Positions 1 to 6,771 of a stretch of DNA of 14,995 nucleotides are shown one piece after another. The number at the start of each line of letters is the position of its first letter. Position 1 is the stretch's first letter. This DNA comes from Gammaproteobacteria bacterium (lineage in GTDB: Bacteria > Pseudomonadota > Gammaproteobacteria > Natronospirales > REEB76): contig JAGWNO010000029.1 in assembly GCA_028871235.1 (NCBI GenBank), positions 1-14,995 of the forward strand, read 5' to 3'. The notes under the pieces are model-generated. The model searched no databases. It was not told where the DNA came from and saw nothing but the letters and a program-made list of their open reading frames with translations. The translations under genes were made by a program, and so were the position numbers.

Positions 1-348
1 GAGGAAGCGCTCGCACTTGGCGCGGTCGAAGCGCGGGTGCACGCCGGCCACGAAGTCGATGGCTTCGCTGACGCGAATCCAGCGGGGCAGGGTGGCGACG
101 TCGGCGATGAAGCACACCTCGCGCATCAACTGCGGGCGCTGCTTGCGCGGGTCCATGCCCAGCACCTTCAGTTCGCCCTCGAAATCGGTCAGGCCCAGGA
201 TGGCCTTCAGCGCCGTGGTCTTGCCGGCGCCGTTGGGGCCGATCAGGCCCACGATACAGCCTTCCTCGATGTCGAAATCCACTTTATCCAACGCACACAG
301 GCTGGCGTAATGCTTGCTCAGCCCCCGGGCTTTCACCAGTACGCTCAT
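1..348 (-). CDS. ABC transporter ATP-binding protein (C-terminus cut by window edge)
   Basis: This is the first 116 codons of an ABC transporter nucleotide-binding subunit, which would hydrolyse ATP at the cytoplasmic face to drive a membrane permease. The Walker A motif GPNGAGKT is at residues 37-44 and follows a typical A-loop aromatic region (SKHYASLCALD). The signature motif and Walker B would lie beyond position 1 and cannot be checked. Where a Q-loop glutamine is expected the protein reads CFIADVATLPRW, so the glutamine seems to be absent. The ATG at 346-348 overlaps the stop of the GntR gene in an ATGA arrangement, which implies translational coupling and a shared transcript. YtrA-type GntR regulators commonly sit next to ABC genes of this BcrA/YtrB-like kind. 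The substrate is unknown; the permease would be expected further downstream, outside the window. Confident for the family, not for the cargo. Confidence 0.93.
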   Translation of the reverse strand, partial: MSVLVKARGLSKHYASLCALDKVDFDIEEGCIVGLIGPNGAGKTTALKAILGLTDFEGELKVLGMDPRKQRPQLMREVCFIADVATLPRWIRVSEAIDFVAGVHPRFDRAKCERFL

Positions 349-719
349 GATTTACTCCCGTTGCCGTCGTCCACGGCATCAAGCAGTTCCTGTACATCCA
401 TACCCAGTCGGGTGATGCGCTGCACGATCAACGGCCACTCGGCCTTGAGGAACAATGCGCGCTCGTTTTTCATGAGCGCCCGGCTGGCACCTGCCTTCAC
501 AAACATGCCGAGGCCACGACGCTTTTCCACCAGCTCCTCATCCACCAGTGCCTGGTAGCCCTTAAGCACCGTGAGCGGATTGATCTGGTATTCAGCGGCG
601 ACGGAGCGTACCGAGGGCAGAGGATCGCCTTCCTTAAGCGTGCCCTCGAGTATCATTGCGACCACCCGATCACGCAGTTGCCGGTAAATCGGTTGGTTGT
701 CGCTCCATTTTGGATCCAT
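345..719 (-). CDS. GntR-family transcriptional regulator, YtrA subfamily
   Basis: This 124-residue DNA-binding protein is probably a repressor of its own operon. A winged helix-turn-helix of GntR type covers about residues 9-75: it opens with PIYRQLRDRVVAMILEG, continues with the helix-turn-helix segment LPSVRSVAAEYQINPLTV, and has the wing near EKRRGLGMFV. Only about 50 residues remain after the wing. That short helical tail, with no large FadR- or UbiC-type effector domain, is the mark of the YtrA subfamily. A purine-rich ribosome site (GGGAGA) lies just upstream of the ATG at 717-719. The gene lies 51 bp after the small membrane protein gene and overlaps the ABC ATPase gene by 4 bp. YtrA-type regulators usually control adjacent ABC transporter genes, and the inverted repeat at 1227-1248 upstream of the first gene is the likely target. 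The effector is unknown. Confidence 0.93.
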   Translation of the reverse strand: MDPKWSDNQPIYRQLRDRVVAMILEGTLKEGDPLPSVRSVAAEYQINPLTVLKGYQALVDEELVEKRRGLGMFVKAGASRALMKNERALFLKAEWPLIVQRITRLGMDVQELLDAVDDGNGSKS

Positions 720-770
720 GTGTGTCTCCCGCGCTGCTCTAGAGGACTAGAGCGCTGAATCCGCTTTACC

Positions 771-1175
771 TTAGCCGCCCAAGCGCTCAAAGACCAGTGT
801 ATTGAGCGCCCGCATGCTCGCACTCATGTTCAGGTACTGACCGGGAGAAAGTGTATCCAGAGCCTCCATGACCACGGCCGTTGCGGAATCGGCCTTCTCA
901 TCGGGCCCTGTTTTACCGCCAGTGGGCGTTCTAGCCGCAGCAATCCTGGCGGTGGCGCTGTCCTGCGGGGTAACCGTGATACTGCCAAGATCGACCGTGC
1001 CATTGACGGCATAGCCGGAGCTGGCATTGCCCGGGGTCACGATGATAGTGCCCAAATCAACGACCGGTGCCCGATTGGCAGCATGGCGGTGCGAGGTGAT
1101 GATGCCTACTGTGGCGATGGCGGCTATATTCAGTACGAAGCCGAATACGAGGATCAATTTGCGGGTGGTGGTCAT
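771..1175 (-). CDS. small membrane-anchored protein with duplicated VDLG-x-I-x-VTP motif, function unknown
   Basis: I do not recognise this 134-residue protein. A hydrophobic segment at about residues 7-26 (LILVFGFVLNIAAIATVGII) follows a short basic start and is probably a membrane anchor or uncleaved signal. The rest would then be periplasmic. Residues 39-48 (VDLGTIIVTP) and 61-70 (VDLGSITVTP) are near-identical repeats 22 residues apart. They are followed by a Thr/Ala/Gly-rich linker (about 72-95) and a C-terminal segment rich in Leu and Met that looks helical (100-132). The ATG at 1173-1175 has a strong ribosome site (AAGGAG, 1183-1188). It is the first gene of the minus-strand unit with the GntR repressor and ABC ATPase, so it may be an accessory or target of that system. 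This is inference from position only. The gene is slightly less GC-rich than its neighbours. Confidence 0.8.
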   Translation of the reverse strand: MTTTRKLILVFGFVLNIAAIATVGIITSHRHAANRAPVVDLGTIIVTPGNASSGYAVNGTVDLGSITVTPQDSATARIAAARTPTGGKTGPDEKADSATAVVMEALDTLSPGQYLNMSASMRALNTLVFERLGG

Positions 1176-1226
1176 GGCAATTCTCCTTACTTTCAGCGAT
1201 AACGGCGAAAGGCCGTTTCCGTAGTG

Positions 1227-1248
1227 GTGTTATAGATAACTATAACAC
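1227..1248. promoter_or_regulatory. inverted-repeat operator, probable GntR/YtrA binding site
   Basis: A perfect 9-bp inverted repeat is present: GTGTTATAG at 1227-1235 and CTATAACAC at 1240-1248, separated by ATAA. It sits 51 bp upstream of the first gene of the GntR operon and overlaps the start point predicted from the promoter at 1252-1279, the classic position for repression. Arms beginning GT and ending AC with an AT-rich core are common for GntR-family sites. The assignment to this particular regulator is inference from position. Confidence 0.7.
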
Positions 1249-1251
1249 TAA

Positions 1252-1279
1252 AATATAATAAAGCAAGAGCAAAAGACAA
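1252..1279 (-). promoter_or_regulatory. sigma-70-like promoter of the GntR/ABC operon
   Basis: On the minus strand TTGTCT (1279-1274) and TATATT (1257-1252) are separated by 16 bp. They lie in a strongly AT-rich stretch (about 1230-1330) that contrasts with the GC-rich surroundings. Transcription would start near 1245, inside the inverted repeat at 1227-1248, leaving a leader of about 70 nt before the ATG at 1175. Confidence 0.55.
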
Positions 1280-1449
1280 AAATTTTTATGGCTTGTTAAA
1301 TAACATATAAATCAAACAGTTATAACTATCTTCCCAGGTTGGGGAAGCCTGCTTTTGCGGGCATTGGTTCGCCCGCCGCCCTCCGGTGGACATACCCACC
1401 CCTGACACCTCCTCAGGCATACTCGCGGTTCCGCAACTGGAGGATCGGT

Positions 1450-2505
1450 ATGCTCATTTACGGCGCTTACGGCTACACCGGCACACTCATCGTGGAAGAA
1501 GCCTTGAGCCGCGGCTTACGGCCGGTGGTGGCCGGCCGGGATATCGACAAGGTCAATGCCCTGGCCGAACGCTATGGCCTCATGGGATTTGCTTTCGAAC
1601 TCATGGATACCGCTGCCCTTGACCGGGCCCTGCAGAATCGACGGCTGGTGATGCACTGCGCCGGCCCGTTCACCGCAACCTTCCAGCCCATGGCGGCAGC
1701 CTGCCTGCGGCATCGGATTCACTATCTGGATATCACCGGCGAGATCGAGGTGTTCGAGGGACTGGCGGCACTTGATCGGCAAGCACGGGAAGCTGGCGTG
1801 ATGCTGCTGCCCGGGGTGGGCTTCGACGTCGTGCCCACTGACTGCCTCGCCGCACACCTCAAGATGCGCATGCCCGCAGCCACATACCTGGCGCTGGCAA
1901 TCCGCGGAGGCGGCGGTTTTTCCCGCGGCACCCGGCGCACCATGCTCGAGGGACTCGGCTACGGTGGCGCAGTGCGTCGTGACGGTCGCATCGTGCGTGT
2001 ACCGGCGGCCTGGAAAACCCGCGAGGTGGATTTCGGCGACGGCCGCATCCGCACCACGGTGACTATCCCCTGGGGTGATGTGGCCAGCGCCTGGTACAGC
2101 ACCGGTATCCCCAACATCGAGGCCTACGCGGCCATGCCGCAATCCCAGATACGTTGGCTGAAGCTCAGCCGCTATTTCGGATGGTTGTTGCGGCGCGCCA
2201 GCGTGCGCGCCCGGTTGCGGCGGCGTATCGCCGACGCGGCGCCGGGACCAAATACCGCGCTGCGCGCCAGCACCCAGAGTTTCGCCTGGGGTGAAGTTCG
2301 CGATGACAAAGGCCAGGTCATGCGTTCCCGGCTGCGCTGCATCAACGGCTACGAGTTCACCGCGAAATCTGCAGTCAGCGCTGCTGTCCGGGTGATCAAG
2401 GGCGATGCCAAAACCGGTTTCCAGACGCCCTCTCGCGCTTTCGGCACGGAATTCGTGCACACGCTCGGCACGTCTATTGAGGATCTGCCCCTCGCCCGAC
2501 CCTGA
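1450..2505 (+). CDS. saccharopine dehydrogenase-like NADP-binding oxidoreductase (trans-acting enoyl reductase type)
   Basis: This 351-residue cytoplasmic protein has an N-terminal Rossmann fold of the saccharopine dehydrogenase NADP-binding family. The dinucleotide-binding loop GAYGYTG is at residues 5-11 and the second strand ends in VVAGRD near residues 26-31. The segments HCAGPF and YLDITGE, followed by LLPGVGFDVVPTD, are typical of this family. It includes the trans-acting enoyl reductases of mycobacteria and many uncharacterised homologues. I chose the ATG at 1450, not an in-frame start further upstream, because GGAGG (1439-1443) lies just before it and the Rossmann strand begins at once. 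Family members of this length are rarely true saccharopine dehydrogenases, so the substrate is unknown. It is divergent from the GntR operon and followed 91 bp later by malate dehydrogenase. No clear promoter of its own was seen in 1331-1449. Confidence 0.88.
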   Translation: MLIYGAYGYTGTLIVEEALSRGLRPVVAGRDIDKVNALAERYGLMGFAFELMDTAALDRALQNRRLVMHCAGPFTATFQPMAAACLRHRIHYLDITGEIEVFEGLAALDRQAREAGVMLLPGVGFDVVPTDCLAAHLKMRMPAATYLALAIRGGGGFSRGTRRTMLEGLGYGGAVRRDGRIVRVPAAWKTREVDFGDGRIRTTVTIPWGDVASAWYSTGIPNIEAYAAMPQSQIRWLKLSRYFGWLLRRASVRARLRRRIADAAPGPNTALRASTQSFAWGEVRDDKGQVMRSRLRCINGYEFTAKSAVSAAVRVIKGDAKTGFQTPSRAFGTEFVHTLGTSIEDLPLARP

Positions 2506-2520
2506 TCAGCCTGCTGGTGG

Positions 2521-2526
2521 TAAAAT
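2521..2526 (+). promoter_or_regulatory. extended -10 element upstream of malate dehydrogenase
   Basis: TAAAAT at 2521-2526 is preceded by TGGTGG, giving an extended -10 context, and followed by CCGCGC. No good -35 is visible about 17 bp upstream. It lies 71 bp before the mdh start and just after the stop of the preceding gene, so mdh is probably transcribed from here. Confidence 0.45.
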
Positions 2527-2596
2527 CCGCGCTCCCCGTTTCCGGCCGGGCCCCGTGGCGCGGCCCGCGGCGTTTACCCCAACGGAGCGTATTCCC

Positions 2597-3583
2597 ATGG
2601 CCATGAAGAAACCCGTCCGCATCGCCCTAACCGGCGCTGCCGGTCAGATCGGCTATCAGCTCATCTTTCGCATCGCGGCCGGCGATCTGTTCGGCTTACA
2701 GCAGCCCGTCATCCTGCAGCTTTTGGAAGTGACTTCGGCGCTGGGCGCGCTTAACGGCGTGGTGATGGAATTGAGCGACTGCGCCCTGCCGCTGGTGCAT
2801 GACATCGTCGCCACCGACAATGCCGAAACCGCATTCAAAGACGTCGATTACGCCATCCTGGTCGGCGCCAAGCCGCGCGGCCCCGGCATGGAACGCAAGG
2901 ATCTGCTGCTGGCGAACGCCCGAATCTTCTCCGCCCAGGGCAAGGCACTCAACAAGGTGGCGAAGAAAAACGTCAAGGTGCTGGTGGTGGGCAATCCGGC
3001 CAACACCAATGCGCTCATCACCGCCGCCAATGCGCCGCGCCTCAACAAAAAGAACATTACCGCCATGATGCGGCTGGACCATAACCGTGCCATGAGTCAG
3101 CTTGCCGCCAAAACCGGCGCCCATATGAACCAGGTGAAACACCTGGCCATCTGGGGAAACCATTCCTCCACTCAGTACCCGGACATCCACGCAGCCACGG
3201 TAAAAGGCAAACCGGCCAACAAACTGGTAGATGAAAACTGGATGCAGAACGATTTCATCCCCACCGTGCAGCAGCGCGGCGCAGCCATCATCAAGGCTCG
3301 CGGGGCCTCCTCCGCCGCCTCCGCCGCCTCCGCCGCCATTGATCACATGCGTGACTGGGTGCTGGGCAGCAAGGGTCAGTGGGTCAGTATGGGCGTGCCG
3401 TCGGATGGAAGCTATGGCATTGCCGAAGGCATCATCTACGGGTTCCCGGTAGTCTGCGCCAAGGGCCAGTACAAGATCGTGAAAGGACTCAAGATCAGCA
3501 CATTCTCCCGTGTGCGCATGCAGACCACCGAGAAGGAGCTGCTGGAAGAACGGGATGGTGTAAAAGATCTGCTCGCCGGCTGA
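2597..3583 (+). CDS. mdh: malate dehydrogenase
   Basis: NAD-dependent malate dehydrogenase interconverts malate and oxaloacetate in the TCA cycle, in the cytoplasm. The 328 residues match the 326-330 length of the cytosolic-type MDH found in many proteobacteria. The nucleotide-binding loop GAAGQIG is at residues 13-19. The substrate loop GAKPRGPGMERKDLL, the RLDHNRA segment and the catalytic histidine in IWGNHS (about residue 189) are all present. The ATG at 2597 follows ACGGAG (2582-2587) and gives the N-terminus expected of the family; an in-frame extension upstream to 2405 would run through the previous gene and the promoter. MMRLDHNRA replaces the usual MTRLDHNRA, a mild change. The Ala/Ser-rich segment ARGASSAASAASAAID is a normal family feature but is encoded here by three identical 9-mers. 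A hotdog thioesterase gene follows after 77 bp. Confidence 0.97.
   Translation: MAMKKPVRIALTGAAGQIGYQLIFRIAAGDLFGLQQPVILQLLEVTSALGALNGVVMELSDCALPLVHDIVATDNAETAFKDVDYAILVGAKPRGPGMERKDLLLANARIFSAQGKALNKVAKKNVKVLVVGNPANTNALITAANAPRLNKKNITAMMRLDHNRAMSQLAAKTGAHMNQVKHLAIWGNHSSTQYPDIHAATVKGKPANKLVDENWMQNDFIPTVQQRGAAIIKARGASSAASAASAAIDHMRDWVLGSKGQWVSMGVPSDGSYGIAEGIIYGFPVVCAKGQYKIVKGLKISTFSRVRMQTTEKELLEERDGVKDLLAG
3311..3337 (+). repeat. three perfect tandem 9-mers inside mdh
   Basis: TCCGCCGCC is repeated three times without error, in frame, encoding Ser-Ala-Ala each time. The protein motif is conserved in the family, where the third unit is often Asn-Ala-Ala, so the last repeat may reflect local homogenisation. 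It is a potential slippage site in units of three residues. Confidence 0.85.
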
Positions 3584-3660
3584 ATCGAGGGATTATCGTC
3601 CGCCGTGAAACCGGCCCGCATGCCGCCGACGTGTGGCTGTTTCGTACCCGGGGCAATGCC

Positions 3661-4086
3661 ATGAGTCGTATTAATATCGAGTTGCCGGATAGTTTTCCGT
3701 TCAGCACCGAACTGGAAGTGCGCGTCAGCGACCTCAACTACGGCAACCATCTCGGTAACGACGCGGTGTTGTCGCTCATTCACGAGGCCCGCCGGCGTTA
3801 TCTGCGGTCACTGGGAGTGGAAGAAATCGGCAGCGACGGTGCCGGCTTCGTGATCGCTGACGCGGCGGTGGTCTATCGCGCCCAGGCATTCTATGGCGAC
3901 CGCTTGCGCATCCAGGTAGCGGCGGGAGATCTCGGCAGCCGCGGCTTTGATTTCTATTACCGGGTAAGTCATGCGTCCACGGGGCAAGACGTGGTTCATG
4001 CCAAAACCGGCGTGGTGTGTTTCGATTTCCGCACACAGAAAGTGGTGCTCATGCCCGCGGACATACGCACCCGGCTCAAGGCTTGA
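3661..4086 (+). CDS. hotdog-fold acyl-CoA thioesterase (4HBT family)
   Basis: This 141-residue protein probably hydrolyses an acyl-CoA thioester in the cytoplasm. The N-terminal strand and helix carry the family pattern: LEVRVSDLNYGNHLGND (about residues 19-35) resembles the D-x-N-x-x-NH-x-x-N catalytic region, followed by the helix ending HEARRRYLRSLG. A later strand reads VVYRAQAFYGDRLRI, as in YbgC/4HBT proteins, and the end (VVHAKTGVVCFDFRTQKV) is the usual last hotdog strand. The ATG at 3661 was chosen because homology starts there. Its ribosome site is weak (GGGGC at 3651-3655), and an in-frame GTG at 3631 is an alternative. It follows mdh by 77 bp and precedes fadE by 156 bp, so it may be read through from the mdh promoter. 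The chain-length preference cannot be deduced. Confidence 0.88.
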   Translation: MSRINIELPDSFPFSTELEVRVSDLNYGNHLGNDAVLSLIHEARRRYLRSLGVEEIGSDGAGFVIADAAVVYRAQAFYGDRLRIQVAAGDLGSRGFDFYYRVSHASTGQDVVHAKTGVVCFDFRTQKVVLMPADIRTRLKA

Positions 4087-4130
4087 TGCTGTTGCGACAC
4101 GCTGCCAATGGGTACTCGCCGATGGCGCAT

Positions 4131-4159
4131 TTACCGATCGAAACGCGCTGAGTTATAGT
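4131..4159 (+). promoter_or_regulatory. candidate promoter of fadE
   Basis: TTACCG (4131-4136) and TATAGT (4154-4159) are separated by exactly 17 bp. The -10 matches consensus at five of six positions and the -35 at three. The start would be near 4166, giving a leader of about 77 nt. No obvious FadR- or PsrA-type operator was recognised around it. Confidence 0.5.
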
Positions 4160-4242
4160 GTTTTCACGGGATGTCTGCTGGCAGCCCGTCGTGCCGCGAG
4201 CCGCCTTAACCGCCCCATCCACAATCAGCAGGGGATGCAACC

Positions 4243-6702
4243 GTGACCATGATCATCTGGCTCATCATCTTCATCGGCGGTAGCCTGGCGCTCGCCTATC
4301 TGCGCGCCTCGTTATTGGTGGCAACCGGTCTGTATCTCCTCTATTTCATCATATATACACTGACAGGCACGGGGCCTGACTGGCTGACACTGCTGTACTG
4401 GATCATCTTTCTGGCCATCGCCATCCCGCTCAATATCAAGGAGCTGCGTCGTCACTGGATCAGCAAGCCATTGCTGGATATGTTCCGCAAGATTATGCCG
4501 GAGATGTCTGAGACCGAGGCGGCGGCACTGGAAGCCGGCACCGTGTGGTGGGACGGCGAACTGTTCAGCGGCCGGCCCAAGTGGCGGAAACTGCTGGACA
4601 CCCCGGCACCGAAACTCTCCGACGAGGAACAGACATTCCTCGACAATGAAGTGGAAGAGCTGTGCGGCCTGCTGGATGAGTGGAAGATCACCCACGAGTG
4701 GGGCGATCTGCCACCGTCAGTATGGGAGTTTCTGAAAAAGAAGGGTTTCTTCGCCTACATCATCCCAAAACGTTACGGCGGCAAGGAATTCTCGGCGCTG
4801 ATGAATTCCGAGACGCTGGCCAAGGTGGCGACCCGCAGCGCCACGGCTGCCTCCATCATGGCGGTGCCCAATTCCCTCGGCCCCGCAGAGCTGCTGCTGC
4901 GTTACGGCACGGAAGAACAGAAAGATCATTACCTGCCGCGTCTCGCGTCCGGCGAGGACGTGCCCTGCTTCGCGCTCACTTCACCCACTGCCGGCTCCGA
5001 CGCCGGCTCCATCACCGATTACGGCATCGTCTGCAAGCGCCAGTGGCAGGGCAAGGAAGTCACCGGCATCCGCCTTAACTGGGACAAGCGTTACATCACG
5101 CTCGCGCCCATCGCCACGGTATTGGGGCTGGCGTTCAAACTCTACGATCCCGAGCACCTGGTGGGCACCAGGGATGAATATGGCATAACCTGCGCGCTGA
5201 TACCCACGCACCTGCCCGGCATCACCATCGGCCGGCGGCATTTCCCCATCAACATTCCGTTCCAGAACGGTCCGACCCAGGGCAAGGATGTATTCGTGCC
5301 CCTCGATTTCATCATCGGTGGCATGAAGATGGCCGGTCAGGGCTGGCGCATGCTGATGGAATGCCTCGGTGCCGGCCGCGCCATTTCGCTGCCCTCCAAC
5401 ACCACCGGCGGCACGCGCCTCGCGGTCTATGCCACTGGCGCCTACGTGCGCGTGCGCAAGCAGTTCCATCTCGCCATCGCCAAGTTCGACGGCATCGATG
5501 AGGTGCTGGGACGCATGGGCGGTTTGCTGTACGCCATGGAATCCGTGCGCACCATGACCGCTGCTTCCATCGACCAGGGCGAGGAGCCGGCCGTGTGTGC
5601 GGCCATCTCCAAGTATCACGTCACGGAGATGGCGCGGATCGTGGCTAACGACGCCATGGACATCCACGGCGGCAAGGGTATCCAGCTGGGCCCGCGCAAT
5701 TATCTGGCACGCGGCTACGAGTCGGTACCGGTCGCTATCACCGTGGAAGGCGCCAACATCCTGACGCGCAACCTTATGATCTACGGTCAGGGTGCCATCC
5801 GCTGTCATCCTTACGTGCTCAAGGAGATGCGCGCCGCCGCCATGAGCGACGAGCAGGAAGCCATGAAGCAGTTCGACGAAGCCTTGTTCGGCCATACCGG
5901 CCTCGCCATCAGCAACGCGGCACGTTCGCTGGTACTGGCGCTCACCAGTGCCAAATTCACACGCGTACCGGTGCGCGGACCCACGGAACGTTACTATCAG
6001 CACATCAACCGTTTCAGCGCATCGTTTGTGCTGGCTTCCGATGCCGCCATGCTGACGCTTGGCGGTGCACTCAAACGCAAAGAGAAACTTTCCGCGCGTC
6101 TCGGCGACATGCTGAGCTGCATGTACATCGCCTCAGCTGTGCTCAAACGGTTCGAGGACCAGGGACGCCAGTCCGAAGACTTGCCGCTGGTGGAGTGGGC
6201 CTGTCGCCAGTCGCTCTACCATCTGCAGGAGCAAATGCACGGCTTCCTGCGTAACTTCCCCAACCGTTTCGTGGCGACCGTGCTGCGCATACTGATATTC
6301 CCGCGCGGGCGCACCTATTCAGCCCCCAGCGACGTTCTCGGTCATCGCATTGCGGAATTGGTAAGCACACCCAATGCCGCCCGCGACCGCCTCACGCAAA
6401 ACACCTATGTGGGCGACAAGAACAACCCCGTGGGGCTATTTGCGGAAGCACTGGAGCTCGCCATCCGCATGGAACCAGTGGAAAAGAAGGTGCACGCCGC
6501 CATGCGCAGCGGCGGGTTCAGGGTGGCGCCGGGTGATTCCGAGATCCTGGCGGCCCAGCAAGCCGGGGTCATCACCGAGCGCGAAACCCAGGCACTGCTG
6601 CGGCTGCAGCAGCTCACCCACGAGATCATCTCAGTGGATGATTTCGCTCCGGACGAGCTGGGTACCAAGCCCTTCCGCAGCATTCACGCCGCCTCTTCCT
6701 GA
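4243..6702 (+). CDS. fadE: acyl-CoA dehydrogenase FadE
   Basis: FadE catalyses the first step of fatty acid beta-oxidation, turning acyl-CoA into trans-2-enoyl-CoA with FAD as cofactor. At 819 residues it matches the long gammaproteobacterial FadE (E. coli about 814), not the ~380-residue common acyl-CoA dehydrogenases. Two or three N-terminal hydrophobic segments (residues 2-65) suggest membrane attachment. The dehydrogenase core spans about 110-560, with CFALTSPTAGSDAGS in the flavin region and ITVEGANILTRNLMIYGQG, whose Glu near residue 502 is the probable catalytic base. A C-terminal FadE-specific (DUF1974-like) region extends to the end. I prefer the GTG at 4243 because AGGGGA (4230-4235) is spaced well for it; the ATG at 4249 is the alternative. 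The stop is followed by a hairpin at 6723-6749. Electrons probably pass to the electron-transfer flavoprotein chain. Confidence 0.97.
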   Translation: MTMIIWLIIFIGGSLALAYLRASLLVATGLYLLYFIIYTLTGTGPDWLTLLYWIIFLAIAIPLNIKELRRHWISKPLLDMFRKIMPEMSETEAAALEAGTVWWDGELFSGRPKWRKLLDTPAPKLSDEEQTFLDNEVEELCGLLDEWKITHEWGDLPPSVWEFLKKKGFFAYIIPKRYGGKEFSALMNSETLAKVATRSATAASIMAVPNSLGPAELLLRYGTEEQKDHYLPRLASGEDVPCFALTSPTAGSDAGSITDYGIVCKRQWQGKEVTGIRLNWDKRYITLAPIATVLGLAFKLYDPEHLVGTRDEYGITCALIPTHLPGITIGRRHFPINIPFQNGPTQGKDVFVPLDFIIGGMKMAGQGWRMLMECLGAGRAISLPSNTTGGTRLAVYATGAYVRVRKQFHLAIAKFDGIDEVLGRMGGLLYAMESVRTMTAASIDQGEEPAVCAAISKYHVTEMARIVANDAMDIHGGKGIQLGPRNYLARGYESVPVAITVEGANILTRNLMIYGQGAIRCHPYVLKEMRAAAMSDEQEAMKQFDEALFGHTGLAISNAARSLVLALTSAKFTRVPVRGPTERYYQHINRFSASFVLASDAAMLTLGGALKRKEKLSARLGDMLSCMYIASAVLKRFEDQGRQSEDLPLVEWACRQSLYHLQEQMHGFLRNFPNRFVATVLRILIFPRGRTYSAPSDVLGHRIAELVSTPNAARDRLTQNTYVGDKNNPVGLFAEALELAIRMEPVEKKVHAAMRSGGFRVAPGDSEILAAQQAGVITERETQALLRLQQLTHEIISVDDFAPDELGTKPFRSIHAASS

Positions 6703-6722
6703 GGCAGCGTCAGCAATGAAAT

Positions 6723-6749
6723 AAAAGTCCTGCCAGCGGCGGGGATTTT
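6723..6749. terminator. hairpin terminator between convergent fadE and DUF4019 genes
   Basis: AAAAGTCCTGCC at 6723-6734 pairs with GGCGGGGATTTT at 6738-6749 around a 3-nt loop (AGC), with one mismatch and two G-T pairs. The A-run and T-run flank the GC stem, so it can act in both directions, as expected between two convergent genes. The T-run is only four bases long, so efficiency is uncertain. Confidence 0.65.
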
Positions 6750-6771
6750 GGTATCCGGAATAACCGCTCCG

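Noticed and set aside
736..753. Hairpin GCTCTAG-AGGA-CTAGAGC between the small membrane protein gene and the GntR gene
   Set aside because: No T-run follows on the minus strand, so it is not a Rho-independent terminator, and the genes are probably cotranscribed. It could affect mRNA processing, but nothing supports this.
1341..1376. GCGGGC...GCCCGC inverted repeat upstream of the oxidoreductase gene
   Set aside because: The arms are only six GC base pairs around an 8-nt loop, with no T-run and no link to a gene end. Such repeats are common in GC-rich DNA.
1516..2460. Long antisense reading frame (314 codons) opposite the oxidoreductase gene
   Set aside because: It mirrors a well-supported gene in a GC-rich region, where antisense frames stay open by codon bias. 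Its composition is rich in His, Gly and Gln and it matches no family.
2696..3346. Antisense reading frame opposite mdh with a poly-Gly start
   Set aside because: The glycine run is simply the complement of the Ser-Ala 9-mer repeats of mdh. No family resemblance is seen.
4086..4151. 21-codon frame starting in a TGATG overlap with the thioesterase stop
   Set aside because: It is very short, with no ribosome site or family resemblance, and overlaps the candidate fadE promoter.
4981..6003. Antisense reading frame of 340 codons inside fadE
   Set aside because: The sense strand encodes conserved FadE motifs throughout. The antisense product is His/Gly/Ala-rich with no domain and no ribosome site.
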